The notes: generated by a model not told the origin, from the sequence alone. DNA of 64,000 nt from an uncultured Lachnospiraceae bacterium (GCA_902783375.1 CACZQN010000011.1:25198-89197), one strand, 5' to 3'. Counted from the stretch's first letter, positions 52,519-61,942 are shown. A program made the numbers and translations.

Positions 52519-52547
52519 TTCAACAAAAGTGTAAAGAATGCTATACT
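52519..52547 (+). promoter_or_regulatory. Probable promoter of the cassette 2 sensor kinase
   Basis: TTCAAC (52519-52524), 17-base spacer, TATACT (52542-52547), 44 bases before the ATG. Confidence 0.5.
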
Positions 52548-52590
52548 GGGTTCATATCATGGCGGATGGATGATCGGAAGGAGCACATAT

Positions 52591-54135
52591 ATGGTCAAGA
52601 AAAGAATAAACCTGCAGTGGATCATGATCCCTGCGTTCCTGATCTCTGTGCTTCCGCTCCTGCTACTCTTCAGCTGGTTCCTTTCTTATTCTTATCAGAA
52701 GAATCTGCAGGCAGATATGTTCCAGGTCAATCATCAGCTGAATGCTGCCAACACGTCCATCGAACGAACGCTTGAACAGTTTCAGGAAAGCGAACAGCTG
52801 ACAAGACGGCAGATGTTTACGGAGTACTGCAATCTCCTCCAGAACGGGAGAGTCTCCCTGCGCGCGTCCGAGATCAGCCGGAAGTACCAGGAGTTTTTTT
52901 CAAATAATCCCTCTGTGATGGGTGTCGTCCTGTACCATGCATCAACGAAAGAGTTCAAGCGGTATTACCTGAATTCTACCTACACTGCGCTGACCAACTT
53001 TCTCCCGGTTCAGGATGTCAGGACTGCTCTGACGCCTTTTTCGGAAACAGGGACCCTGGAGGTAGAGGGGCATACCTTCCTGTATTATCACTACCAGCAG
53101 CATTATGGAAATCTCTACCTCATTGCAGATCCGCTGCTGGATGCATCCGTGAAGACGCTCTATCAGAGTGCTGCGTCTGTCGGTGATCAGGTTCTCTTTC
53201 AGGATGGTACATTCTCTTATCTTCCGGGCAAGCATTCCATCCTGCAGTCTTTCGACCGGACACAGCGGATCGTCATCTTCATCCTCGGCCTGCTGATCTT
53301 CTTCATTCCGGTCATGTGGATCCTGTTCCAGCAGCAGCTGATCACCCCGATCAAAAAGCTGTCGCATTCCTTTGATATTGTTGCTGATGAAAACCCGGAT
53401 TACAGACTTCCGGATGAGAGCGAAATCGCCGAACTGCACCGTGCCTATTCCGGCTTCAATGAAATGCTGGATACCATTCATGATACAAAGGAAGAGATGT
53501 ACCGGCACCAGATTGATGCGGTTCAGGCGAAGCTCCAGTACCTGCAGCTGCAGATCCGGCCGCATTTCTACCTGAACTGCCTGAAGAACATCAACTCTCT
53601 GGCAGAACTGCACGAGGATGAGAAGATCCAGGAGCTGGTCGGATATCTGTCGGAATATTTCCGCTACAGTTTTCAGGACGTCAAAAGCTTTCTTCCTCTC
53701 CGTGAAGAACTGGAGGCCGCCAACAGCTATGTCAACCTCTGCAACTGCCTGTCGAGACAGATCGGGATTTCCTTCGATATTGACTCCAGGACCATGGCCG
53801 CACGGTGTCTCCCGCTGACGATCCTGACCTTCGTGGAAAACAGCATCAAGCACAGCGAACAGACGATTGCCATCGAGATCGAGACGCGGCTCATCCAGGA
53901 AGACGGGCATGAGATGGTGGCTGCAACCATCAGGAATACCGGCGCTTTCCCGGAAGAGCAGCTTGCATCCCTGAACGCCGCGGACCCTTCGGTAATGTCC
54001 TATGACCGGGAGCATGTCGGAATCTCCAACGTCCGGTATCGCCTGTGGCTGATCTATCAGGAAAAAGCATCCCTTACATTTGTAAATGAAGACGGGAACG
54101 CGGTCGTAACCGTCCGTTTCCCTTTTGAAAAATAG
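52591..54135 (+). CDS. YesM-type sensor histidine kinase (cassette 2)
   Basis: A 514-residue kinase. Residues 7-30 are the first helix (WIMIPAFLISVLPLLLLFSWF), then an external sensor shorter than that of cassette 1, a second helix (IVIFILGLLIFFIPVMWILF), HAMP, phospho-acceptor H325 in QIRPHFYLNCLKNINSL, and the ATPase domain. GGAAGGAG precedes the ATG at 52591. It is separated from its regulator by 34 bases instead of overlapping it. The external sensors have diverged more than the kinase domains, so ligands may differ. Confidence 0.93.
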   Translation: MVKKRINLQWIMIPAFLISVLPLLLLFSWFLSYSYQKNLQADMFQVNHQLNAANTSIERTLEQFQESEQLTRRQMFTEYCNLLQNGRVSLRASEISRKYQEFFSNNPSVMGVVLYHASTKEFKRYYLNSTYTALTNFLPVQDVRTALTPFSETGTLEVEGHTFLYYHYQQHYGNLYLIADPLLDASVKTLYQSAASVGDQVLFQDGTFSYLPGKHSILQSFDRTQRIVIFILGLLIFFIPVMWILFQQQLITPIKKLSHSFDIVADENPDYRLPDESEIAELHRAYSGFNEMLDTIHDTKEEMYRHQIDAVQAKLQYLQLQIRPHFYLNCLKNINSLAELHEDEKIQELVGYLSEYFRYSFQDVKSFLPLREELEAANSYVNLCNCLSRQIGISFDIDSRTMAARCLPLTILTFVENSIKHSEQTIAIEIETRLIQEDGHEMVAATIRNTGAFPEEQLASLNAADPSVMSYDREHVGISNVRYRLWLIYQEKASLTFVNEDGNAVVTVRFPFEK

Positions 54136-54169
54136 ACTGTGCGCCTGCACAGAAAATCATGAGGCTGAT

Positions 54170-55444
54170 ATGAATATCTTATTTGTGGATGACCAGACCT
54201 ATGTGCTCTCCTCCATCATGACCGGCGTGAACTGGCGGGCAGAAGGCTTTGCCTCCGTATTCACCGCAACTTCCGCTGCTGCCGCGAAGGAATTATTTCA
54301 GAAGCATCCCATCGATATCCTGGTCACGGACATTGAAATGCCAGGTGAGGATGGGCTGTCCCTGCTGACCTGGGTCAGGGAACAGGGATATGATACTGCC
54401 TGCATCCTCCTCACGTCCCATGCCGATTTCTTCTATGCCCAGCAGGCGATCGGGCTTGGTGTCATCGACTATGTCGTTCAGCCGGCAAAGAGCGAGGATA
54501 TCCTGCGTGCCGTGAACCGGGCGAAAAACAAGCTTTCCACAAAGGATATGAACCGGCCTGCCGAGGTGGAAAGTGCGTTCACCATCGCCGCCAAAAACAT
54601 GAATCTGAAAAGCTGTTTTGAAAACTGGCCATCTTCCGAGATCATTGCATCCTTCCCGCACCTGCTCACAGAACGGCTGGAGGAGCTGAATCAGTTCCAT
54701 TTCTACTCTACCCCGGAAGATCATCTCACCGTTTGCTACCTGCACATCCTGAACTGGCGCACGCTCCCGCTCGCTCCGCCGGATTTCATCCAGAAACTGC
54801 AGGGCATCACGGAGCAGCAGATCCCGGATCCGACCATCATCTACTTTACCAATGAAAACTGCTTTTTTATGATCATCTGCGCCGATGCAGATACAGACAT
54901 GGAGAAGAAGCTGACCGCAATCCGGGAGACCGCAGCGTCGAAGATCCGCTGCTCGTTCCGCCTTTTCTTCGCGGAGGCGACCTTCCAGACCGTCCGGGAT
55001 ACCATGACTGCGCTGACGCGTTTTGATGTTCTCCGCGACAACGATGTCAATGTGAATATCGCATACCCTTACCGGCTCCCGGAAGATCAGGTCGCAGAAC
55101 TGAGCCATACGACCTCCGAACCGACAGAGGACCAGATGACGGAAATCCGGGATTATATTGTAAGGAATCTCTCGGAGCCGATCACCCGGACGCAGATTGC
55201 AGATGCACTCTTCCTGTCCCCGGCACAGATCAGTGCCGTGATCAAGAAATACCAGGATATGGGCTGCAAGGAATATATCACGCAGCTCAAGATGAATTAT
55301 GCGAGAGAACTGCTGCGGGCAGGAAAAACCCGCATCTCGAATGTCGCATCGCTATGCGGGTATGACAGTTTTTCCTATTTCAGCAAAGTTTACAAAGATA
55401 CATTCGGGATCACACCGCGAGAAGAAAAGAAGGGGCAGGAATAA
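54170..55444 (+). CDS. YesN-type AraC response regulator (cassette 2)
   Basis: A 424-residue regulator. Receiver domain with phospho-acceptor D54 in IDILVTDIEMPG, and a C-terminal AraC domain (ITRTQIADALFLSPAQISAVIK; SNVASLCGYDSFSYFSKVYKD). The start at 54170 has GAGG and matches cassette 1 (MNILFVDDQ). The two regulators' DNA-reading helices are similar, which fits their sharing the ATTATCAA-type box; cross-regulation is possible. Confidence 0.93.
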   Translation: MNILFVDDQTYVLSSIMTGVNWRAEGFASVFTATSAAAAKELFQKHPIDILVTDIEMPGEDGLSLLTWVREQGYDTACILLTSHADFFYAQQAIGLGVIDYVVQPAKSEDILRAVNRAKNKLSTKDMNRPAEVESAFTIAAKNMNLKSCFENWPSSEIIASFPHLLTERLEELNQFHFYSTPEDHLTVCYLHILNWRTLPLAPPDFIQKLQGITEQQIPDPTIIYFTNENCFFMIICADADTDMEKKLTAIRETAASKIRCSFRLFFAEATFQTVRDTMTALTRFDVLRDNDVNVNIAYPYRLPEDQVAELSHTTSEPTEDQMTEIRDYIVRNLSEPITRTQIADALFLSPAQISAVIKKYQDMGCKEYITQLKMNYARELLRAGKTRISNVASLCGYDSFSYFSKVYKDTFGITPREEKKGQE

Positions 55445-55503
55445 TCCTGTCCCTTCTTTGTGTCTTCTGTCCGTCATTTGGCTGAAGTGAAACTTCCTGT
55501 GGA

Positions 55504-56682
55504 TCATCTGCTCAATCCTTTATACACCAGGTCTCTTACGCGCGGGTGAATCGTTCCATAGACTTCAAAGAATCCCAGCACATGCTGGACGTAGAAGATG
55601 CTGACATGGTTCATCGGATCCACCAGGCCGAAGGCACCTGCTGCACCATCCCAGCCGAACTCGCCAACCGGTGCCCAGCCCGGAACCGGGGTAACCTTCA
55701 CGCGGACGCCAAGCCCGTAGGAATACTCGAGGAATCTGCCCTTTCTGAAGTCCAGCAGCTGATCCCCTGTCAGCACAGCATGGGTGAACATCATGACTGT
55801 CTCTTCCTTTAGAATCCTGACACCGTTCCTGCCGACACCGCCGCAGGCAAGGGCATCCACAACCGTCGAGTAACCATCTGCGGTTCCGATCAGGGATGCT
55901 CCGCCGCTCTCATAGTTCGGGGATACCTCAAAGCCCATGACCTGGTCCTCCGGCAGCGGGAATATCTGGTTCGTCTCCTGATTGAAGGCGTACATCTGAG
56001 CAAGGTGTGCTTTCTGTTCTTCTGTCATATGGCAGGTAAGCGTACTGATGCCGAGCGGTTTAAAGATATGATTCTCCATGTAATCACTGTAGCGCTCCCC
56101 GGAGATCACTTCAATCACGGCTGCGATCACATCGTGGCCCAGCGAATAGCGATAATGTGTCCCCGGTTCAAAGAGGAGCGGCATCTTCGCCATGGCAGCG
56201 ACCACCTCGCGGGTATTCGCATCCGGCTTCTCGGCAAGCAGTGCCCTGATCGCATCGGACTGTATATCATAGGTCAGTCCGGCGGACATCGACATACAGT
56301 CGATCAGACGGACCTGCCGCTTTGCGAAATGGCTCGGCTCGTCGATCTTCGGATTGAACATCTCTCCGCCCTTTGTCTGCCAGTCCGCATTGATGACAGT
56401 CATGTTCGCCCACTCCGGCAGATACTTTGCGACCGGATCGTAGAGATCGGCTTTCCCCTGCTCCACGAGCTGCATCATGGAGACCATGGTCATCAGCTTC
56501 GTGCAGGAATACAGTCTGTAGTAGTCGTCATTTGAAACCGGAACTGACAGGTTCAGGTCCGAATGCCCGACCTGATGCCGGTAGACCACCTCGTGGTCCT
56601 TCGTCACGATACAGTCGAGGCCCTTGATCCCGTACTCCTCGTCCAGCTGATCCAGATAGTTTGTCAGCAAATGAAAATTCAT
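55504..56682 (-). CDS. Beta-lactamase-fold serine hydrolase (class C-like esterase)
   Basis: A 392-residue protein of the class C beta-lactamase/esterase family. The nucleophile motif is SCTK in YRLYSCTKLMTMVSMMQ; the Tyr of the YxN-type motif is probably in HYRYSLGHDVIAAV. No signal peptide is visible, so it is cytoplasmic and more likely an esterase or amidase than an antibiotic-resistance enzyme. AAGGGGAGG precedes the ATG. It is in the same direction as the phosphatase gene 54 bases upstream, so the two may be co-transcribed. Confidence 0.87.
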   Translation of the reverse strand: MNFHLLTNYLDQLDEEYGIKGLDCIVTKDHEVVYRHQVGHSDLNLSVPVSNDDYYRLYSCTKLMTMVSMMQLVEQGKADLYDPVAKYLPEWANMTVINADWQTKGGEMFNPKIDEPSHFAKRQVRLIDCMSMSAGLTYDIQSDAIRALLAEKPDANTREVVAAMAKMPLLFEPGTHYRYSLGHDVIAAVIEVISGERYSDYMENHIFKPLGISTLTCHMTEEQKAHLAQMYAFNQETNQIFPLPEDQVMGFEVSPNYESGGASLIGTADGYSTVVDALACGGVGRNGVRILKEETVMMFTHAVLTGDQLLDFRKGRFLEYSYGLGVRVKVTPVPGWAPVGEFGWDGAAGAFGLVDPMNHVSIFYVQHVLGFFEVYGTIHPRVRDLVYKGLSR

Positions 56683-56735
56683 GCAATACCTCCCCTTCTC
56701 TTGTTATCACACATTTCCATGCAATACACTTCCTG

Positions 56736-57656
56736 TCAGTCCAGGAACTTCTCCCGGATAATCTCTTTTTCTTCCTCACTCAGTCCGATCGCATCACTGA
56801 GATAGCGGTCCACGGATCCATATTCCCGTGTCACAGCATCCAGTGCTCTTGCAAGGTACGCCTCACTGACACCTTCTGCCATCGTCACGGCCAGGCTCGC
56901 ATCCTCCTCAGACACACCGCTGTCAAGGAAGTGCTGCTTTGCTCTTGCGATCCGGTCAGCGCACATCACATTTGTCAGGGCAAACTCGTCGAGAATCAGG
57001 TCACGATCAGCCCCGAGCACTTCTAATAGCAGCGCCGCTGCCAGTCCCGTCCGGTCCTTGCCGGTCATGCAGTGCCAGAGAATCGCCCCGTCCCCCAAAG
57101 CCAGGACTTCATCAAAGAATGCCCGGAAGGCTTTCTGGGAAAATGGCGAGAGCAGCATCTTCTCATACATGTCGGAGATGTCCACCGCATGCAGGAAGTT
57201 GATGAAGCCTTTCACCGGGTCATCCTCGTCCTCGATCTTGTGCTGGACACCGTCCTTGCCTCTCCCGAAGTTCTCCTCGTCAATGACCGGGATGATGCGG
57301 ATCGTGGCGCCCGGGTATTCTGGATCCGGCACCCGCATTGCCTCTTCGATCCCCCGCAGATCCACGATCCGCTCGAGATGATATTCCTCGATCAGCCGCC
57401 TTCTGTCCTCTTCCGACGCATCTGCCAGCTTATAGCTTCGCAGCAGGACCTTCTTTTTGATCATCCGGCCATCCTGCATCATCAGACCGCCCAGTTCTCT
57501 TGCATTCGGCAGTGTCTCCATATGCATGCTCTGCCGCTCGGCCATCCGCTCTCTGAGCGCCTGCCGCAGATCCATGTCCGACATACTCTCCCCGCAGTTC
57601 GGGCAGAACTCCATCCCTTCTTCAATCTCCGTGCCGCACTTTGGACATTTACGCAT
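56736..57656 (-). CDS. Tyrosine/dual-specificity-type phosphatase with N-terminal zinc ribbon
   Basis: A 306-residue protein. Residues 1-20 form a zinc ribbon (MRKCPKCG then FCPNCGE), and the remainder is a DSP-like phosphatase (Y_phosphatase3 type) with signature HCMTGKDRTG, i.e. Cys, Arg and the general-acid region GAILWHCMTGKDRTGL. The protein begins with a conserved NARELGG motif after the ribbon. A start at 57656 is preferred: AAAGGAG is then eight bases away, whereas the ATG at 57662 is only two bases from it. The DUF3810 gene upstream ends at 57662. Confidence 0.88.
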   Translation of the reverse strand: MRKCPKCGTEIEEGMEFCPNCGESMSDMDLRQALRERMAERQSMHMETLPNARELGGLMMQDGRMIKKKVLLRSYKLADASEEDRRRLIEEYHLERIVDLRGIEEAMRVPDPEYPGATIRIIPVIDEENFGRGKDGVQHKIEDEDDPVKGFINFLHAVDISDMYEKMLLSPFSQKAFRAFFDEVLALGDGAILWHCMTGKDRTGLAAALLLEVLGADRDLILDEFALTNVMCADRIARAKQHFLDSGVSEEDASLAVTMAEGVSEAYLARALDAVTREYGSVDRYLSDAIGLSEEEKEIIREKFLD

Positions 57657-57661
57657 TGTCA

Positions 57662-58894
57662 TTACTCCTTTTCTATCTCATAATCCACGATCAGATCCAC
57701 CACCATATCATAAGAAAGTCTGCCCTCCGGCAGTCCTTCCGCCTTCAGGTAGGCATCATTCAGCTGCTGTGCCTTTTCAGAAGCTTTCCCTTCGTACTGC
57801 TTCCAGAAGACACTGTTCGCATCCATGTCCGTCTTTGCTCTTGCATCAATCTTCTGCCAGAGCTCTGCCCACAGATCCCGATCCCGCTTATACAGTTCAT
57901 TTCCGCAGTAAATCCAGCCGAGTACTGCCCCTGAATAGGCAATGTCCGCATCCTCCGCATCTCTCGCGGCCAGATAGGCCACGAAATTCGCTTCATTCTC
58001 CGGCAGTACACCCCAGAGATGCGCCAGTTCATGACACATCGTGAACGGAATGTTATAGGCGGTCATGTCCCGGTTGTAGTTTGCCTCCACGGTGTAGACG
58101 CTGCTGATTCCGGAAAAATGCGTGTAGCTCAGCGCCAAGGATACCAGGATGCCTTTCGGCCGCGGGAAGAAGGCAGGCTTCCCGGACTGCCGGTTGGCTA
58201 TATCCGACTCCTCGGACTGCCTGGTAACTTTGTCTGGCTTCCCTGCTTCCCCGGCATAGCCGACTGGGTGATATGTCTCTGAAACATCTCTCATTGCTTC
58301 TCTGACCCGGTCGCGGATATCCTCTCTGCCATCGTCTGTTCCTGTGAGCTGCATCACGCCGGCCGCATCCCGGCTGACAGCATCTGCAAGTGCATTGATC
58401 CGCTCCACCTGCAGTGCCGAGACCCGGTACAGTTCCTCTGTTGTATAGCTTCCCTGCCCGAATCCGTTGACCTTCGCAAAGCCCTCCGCGCGGAAGTAGA
58501 CATCTTCATTCGCCTCAAACAGGAAGAAATAGATGGCAGCGATCAGACAGAGTTTCAGCAGACTGCCCAGCAGATAATGTCCGACATCCGCGCCGGTTTT
58601 CTTTTTCTGCACCTTCCGAAGAAGCAGGATCAGCAGCCGTACCAGCCAGATGACCAGCACAAGGATCGCAACATAAATCAGCAGCTCTGCCAGAGAAAAC
58701 GGCAGCCACCCGACAATTCTTCCGATCACGCCACGCCAGAACGGGTTGCTGATGCGTGTATAGGCATCCGCGAATCCCGGGATTCTCCTGGCCCCGATCC
58801 GCAGGAAAAGAGCCATGGCAAGAAACAGCACCACCGCTGAAAGCCGGATCATCATCTTCTTATGCACTGCGTGCATTTCTTTCTTTTGCTGCAT
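57662..58894 (-). CDS. DUF3810-family membrane zinc-metallopeptidase-like protein
   Basis: A 410-residue protein. The N-terminal half has three hydrophobic segments (MIRLSAVVLFLAMALFLRIG; LAELLIYVAILVLVIWLV; LLKLCLIAAIYFFLF). The C-terminal half carries HExxH in TMCHELAHLWGVLPENEANFVAYLA, with Glu farther on (ENEANF) as a possible third ligand. Family role is unknown. A start at 58894 (MQQKKEMHAVHKK) has AAGGAAG; the frame is open far upstream but that part reads as unrelated sequence. The stop overlaps the phosphatase leader. Confidence 0.87.
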   Translation of the reverse strand: MQQKKEMHAVHKKMMIRLSAVVLFLAMALFLRIGARRIPGFADAYTRISNPFWRGVIGRIVGWLPFSLAELLIYVAILVLVIWLVRLLILLLRKVQKKKTGADVGHYLLGSLLKLCLIAAIYFFLFEANEDVYFRAEGFAKVNGFGQGSYTTEELYRVSALQVERINALADAVSRDAAGVMQLTGTDDGREDIRDRVREAMRDVSETYHPVGYAGEAGKPDKVTRQSEESDIANRQSGKPAFFPRPKGILVSLALSYTHFSGISSVYTVEANYNRDMTAYNIPFTMCHELAHLWGVLPENEANFVAYLAARDAEDADIAYSGAVLGWIYCGNELYKRDRDLWAELWQKIDARAKTDMDANSVFWKQYEGKASEKAQQLNDAYLKAEGLPEGRLSYDMVVDLIVDYEIEKE

Positions 58895-58964
58895 TGTCTT
58901 CCTTTCCCCTGCAGTTCTGATATCTGATATCATAGCATATTTCTTCGACAAAGAACAGTCCTGC

Positions 58965-58993
58965 TTGCCTTTCCGGACCCCATCTGCTAGAAT
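58965..58993 (+). promoter_or_regulatory. Promoter of the HAD-YfcE operon
   Basis: TTGCCT (58965-58970), 17-base spacer, TAGAAT (58988-58993) with extended TGC, 45 bases before the start. Confidence 0.65.
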
Positions 58994-59038
58994 GTGCGTG
59001 TCAATTCTTGACCGGTACACTGGCAGATGGGGTTTATT

Positions 59039-59695
59039 ATGGTAAAATGTGTTCTTTTTGATATGGATGGTCTGATGTTTGACACCGAGATGGTGAATGG
59101 CAAAGAGTTCATCCGGGTTGCTAAGGAATTCGGCTACGATGTGAGCTGGGATGTGCGTCTGAAGATGCTCGGCCGCAGTGTAAAGGACAACGGTCAGATG
59201 CTCGCAGGCATCTACGGGCCGGACTTTCCATTTGCTGAAATCCTTGAAAAAAGGAAACAGGATACGATCGGCTGGTTCGATGAAAATGGCACGCCGGTGA
59301 AGCCGGGGCTGATTCCGCTTCTGGAGTACCTGGAGGACCATGGAATTCCCGCCGCGGTCTGCTCCTCCTCGGATATTCAGGTGATCACCAGGCATCTGGA
59401 GCGGTCACACACCAGACATTACTTTCAGCTGATCATTTCCGGGGATATGGTGAAAAAGAGCAAGCCCGACCCCGAGATCTTCCTGACTGGCTGTGCACGG
59501 CTTGGCATCGATCCTGCCGACGCGCTGGTGCTCGAAGATTCTGAGAACGGAATTCTTGCTGCTGAGAATGCCGGAATCCCGGTCATCTGCGTACCGGATC
59601 TTGTCAGACATCCAAAAGAAATCGAAGAAAAAACACTGGCTACCGTGGACAGTCTGTCTGATGTCCTGAAGATGTTTGAAAGGGGGATCTTATGA
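59039..59695 (+). CDS. HAD-superfamily hydrolase (beta-phosphoglucomutase/phosphatase type)
   Basis: A 218-residue HAD enzyme. Nucleophile Asp in CVLFDMDGLMFDTE (motif I), Ser in CSSSDIQV (motif II), Lys in KKSKPDPEIFL (motif III) and Asp in VLEDSENGILAAENAG (motif IV). It removes phosphate from small sugar phosphates or similar; the exact substrate is unknown. GGGG lies six bases before the ATG at 59039; an in-frame ATG 12 bases earlier is less likely. Overlaps YfcE by four bases (ATGA). Confidence 0.9.
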   Translation: MVKCVLFDMDGLMFDTEMVNGKEFIRVAKEFGYDVSWDVRLKMLGRSVKDNGQMLAGIYGPDFPFAEILEKRKQDTIGWFDENGTPVKPGLIPLLEYLEDHGIPAAVCSSSDIQVITRHLERSHTRHYFQLIISGDMVKKSKPDPEIFLTGCARLGIDPADALVLEDSENGILAAENAGIPVICVPDLVRHPKEIEEKTLATVDSLSDVLKMFERGIL

Positions 59696-60249
59696 AATGG
59701 TTTATTGCGTCGGATATTCACGGATCGGCTTATTACTGCCGGAAGCTTCTTGAAGCTTATGAAAGAGAACAGGCAGACCGCATGATCCTCCTCGGAGATC
59801 TTCTCTATCATGGCCCGCGAAATGACCTGCCGGAGGGTTATGCGCCGAAGGAAGTGATTGATCTTCTGAACGCGAAGAAAGAAGAGATTCTCTGTGTCCG
59901 CGGGAACTGCGAAGCGGAGGTTGATCAGATGGTCCTGGAATTCCCGGTCATGGCAGACTATGCCCTGCTCCCGGTCGGAAGCCATCTGATGTTCATCACC
60001 CATGGCCATATCTACAACAACGGGAACCTTCCTCCTCTGAAGAAAGGGGACATCCTGCTCCATGGCCATACGCATGTCTCTGTCTGTGAAGAGCACGAGA
60101 CCTACACCTACATCAATCCCGGCTCCGTCGCGATTCCGAAGGAAGACACCCCGAGAGGATATATCATCCTGGAGGATGACGCTGTGGGAAGCCTCTTCAC
60201 CTGGAAGACCCTGGAGGGAGAAGCATACAGGAGCTACGAAGCCCGGTGA
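59692..60249 (+). CDS. yfcE: YfcE-type calcineurin-like phosphodiesterase
   Basis: A 185-residue metallophosphoesterase with metal-binding motifs SDIHGSAYYC, GDLLYHGPRN, RGNCEAEVD, THGHIYNN and LHGHTHVS, all intact. E. coli YfcE hydrolyses phosphodiesters in vitro. Its ATG overlaps the HAD gene stop (ATGA), so the two are coupled and may act in one salvage route. A 21-bp terminator stem follows. Confidence 0.92.
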   Translation: MKWFIASDIHGSAYYCRKLLEAYEREQADRMILLGDLLYHGPRNDLPEGYAPKEVIDLLNAKKEEILCVRGNCEAEVDQMVLEFPVMADYALLPVGSHLMFITHGHIYNNGNLPPLKKGDILLHGHTHVSVCEEHETYTYINPGSVAIPKEDTPRGYIILEDDAVGSLFTWKTLEGEAYRSYEAR

Positions 60250-60276
60250 CGCGGCAAAGACTTGTTATCATCATAT

Positions 60277-60356
60277 AACTCCGCAGACAACCTCTGCTTG
60301 GGCGCTGGTGCGCTTCGCTTACATGCGCCTACGCGGAGGTTGTCTGCGGAGTTTTT
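60277..60356 (+). terminator. Very long terminator stem after yfcE
   Basis: AACTCCGCAGACAACCTC (60277-60294) pairs perfectly with GAGGTTGTCTGCGGAGTT (60336-60353), extended by three more pairs. An inner GGCGC/GCGCC stem tops it and TTTTT follows. The region to 60464 contains no gene. Confidence 0.85.
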
Positions 60357-60464
60357 GCTGTGACAGGAGTTGCTGCTTCTCAGGATGCTACTCCAAGGCT
60401 CCCGCGCGGCCGCTCACCCCCATATCAAAGCAACCCCGCGGAGATCCTCTCCGCGGGGTCAATC

Positions 60465-61445
60465 TTATTTCGCATAGCTCGCGGCTGTATACCCAAGTTC
60501 TCTGTTGATCAGGTGTTTCATCGGTCTGCCATTAGCGTAATTCTCTAGATCCTCGATGAACTGGAGTGCATTCTGGTCCCGGGTATACTGAACGGCGAAG
60601 CCGCCTGCGACGTGTGGTGTGAAGACTACGTTGTCAAGGCTGTAGAGCGGATCGTCGTCCGGGAGTGGCTCGTGTTCAAAGACATCGAGGCCGGCGCCGA
60701 GCAGGCGTCCATCCTGCAGTGCCTTGATAAGTGCTTTCTCATCGATCGCATCGCCGCGGCCGACATTGATCACGATCGCACCCGGCTTGACCAGGGCCAG
60801 CGTCTCTTCATTCAACACATGATAGGTCTCCGGTGTGGACGGCATGCTGAGGGCGATGACATCCGCCTCCGGCAGGTATTTCGGCAGATCGGCAAGCGTT
60901 CCTGCCTCATCAAAGAGTTCCGGATCTGCCTTGCCGCTTCTGGAGAGCCCGACAATCTTCGCCGGCTCAAACCCCTTCAGGCGCTTTGCAAAGCCTTTCC
61001 CGATGTCCCCGGTTCCAAGCAGCAGGAAATTCGCCCCGTAGATGCTTCTCTGGGCAACGGCGCGGTTCCAGCTCTTCTCTTCCTTCATCAGGCGCAGCTC
61101 CGGCATGTGGCGGAACAGCATCAGCGTGAACATCACCATATGCTCGCCGATGGTCAGTCCATATGCACCGGTCGAGTTAGAGAGCAGAACATCAGCAGGC
61201 ACCAGTTCCTCATTCACCTGCGCAGCAACACCGGCAGACGGCAGGTGCACCCATTTCGCCTGCTTCGCTGCAGCGATGACCTTCGGATGCATGGTGTACA
61301 CGATTTCCGCCTCGGCAGCTTCTCTCAGCGCATCCTCTGTATGATCGCAGAATACGATCGCAAAGCCATTCTCCTCAGCGGCCTTCCGCAGACGTTCCAC
61401 ATTCATCTCATCAAACTCGGGAACATTCACAACAATTTTTCTCAT
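60465..61445 (-). CDS. D-2-hydroxyacid dehydrogenase
   Basis: A 326-residue NAD(P)-dependent dehydrogenase. Rossmann motif GTGDIGKGFAKRL; catalytic Arg in NVGRGDAIDEKAL, Glu in LDVFEHEPLP and His in VFTPHVAGGFA, all in the family's order. It reduces or oxidises 2-keto/2-hydroxy acids. The ribosome site GGGAG lies about ten bases before the ATG. It follows the small monooxygenase-like gene by 42 bases, so the two may share a transcript. Confidence 0.92.
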   Translation of the reverse strand: MRKIVVNVPEFDEMNVERLRKAAEENGFAIVFCDHTEDALREAAEAEIVYTMHPKVIAAAKQAKWVHLPSAGVAAQVNEELVPADVLLSNSTGAYGLTIGEHMVMFTLMLFRHMPELRLMKEEKSWNRAVAQRSIYGANFLLLGTGDIGKGFAKRLKGFEPAKIVGLSRSGKADPELFDEAGTLADLPKYLPEADVIALSMPSTPETYHVLNEETLALVKPGAIVINVGRGDAIDEKALIKALQDGRLLGAGLDVFEHEPLPDDDPLYSLDNVVFTPHVAGGFAVQYTRDQNALQFIEDLENYANGRPMKHLINRELGYTAASYAK

Positions 61446-61487
61446 GAAATCTCATTCTCCCACATTTACAGTATCATCCGGTCTTTC

Positions 61488-61784
61488 TCACGGTCCGACC
61501 ACTTCGTTCATCTTGCAGAAACCGTCCAGTCTCTCCTCGACATACTCTGCGAGTGTCGGTACGATTCTGGTGAAATGCTCTGTCTTCATGTGTTCTGCGA
61601 GTGCTTCTTCGCTCTTCCAGCACTCCAGGAAATAATGGATCTGCGGATCATTGACATCCTGGTTTACGGTATAGAAGATGCAGCCCTCTTCCGCATTTGA
61701 CTTCGCGACCAGCTCCTTGACAGCCTCATGGTACGCATCAATCTTATCCGCATAGATCTTCGACGGTGCAAGCAATTTTAACAT
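61488..61784 (-). CDS. Antibiotic biosynthesis monooxygenase (ABM)-domain protein
   Basis: A 98-residue dimeric alpha+beta barrel of the YgiN/ABM type: KELVAKSNAEEGCIFYTVNQD, then QIHYFLECWKSEEALAEHMKTEHF. Such proteins act as quinol monooxygenases or dehydrate small aromatics without a cofactor. GGGAGG precedes the ATG. It is upstream of and probably co-transcribed with the hydroxyacid dehydrogenase. Confidence 0.88.
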   Translation of the reverse strand: MLKLLAPSKIYADKIDAYHEAVKELVAKSNAEEGCIFYTVNQDVNDPQIHYFLECWKSEEALAEHMKTEHFTRIVPTLAEYVEERLDGFCKMNEVVGP

Positions 61785-61942
61785 GGTTTCGTCCTCCCTT
61801 TCTTATACATCGTGATGATTCATTCACACTCCATTGCTGAATCTGCTGTCATTGTACCACGCGGAGCCGCTTCTCTGCAATCCTCACTTCCGATCAAATC
61901 TTTTACTTCTATTTTAGAAAAACATTAGAAGTTAGACACACC

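Noticed and set aside
55504..56682. Antibiotic-resistance beta-lactamase
   Set aside because: There is no signal peptide and the family is dominated by esterases; the SxxK motif alone does not show resistance.
57662..59395. 577-codon reading of the DUF3810 gene
   Set aside because: The first 167 codons overlap the divergent HAD gene and promoter; AAGGAAG supports the start at 58894.
60277..60356. tRNA or riboswitch
   Set aside because: The long stem with an inner hairpin and T run is a terminator; no tRNA arms or known aptamer features.
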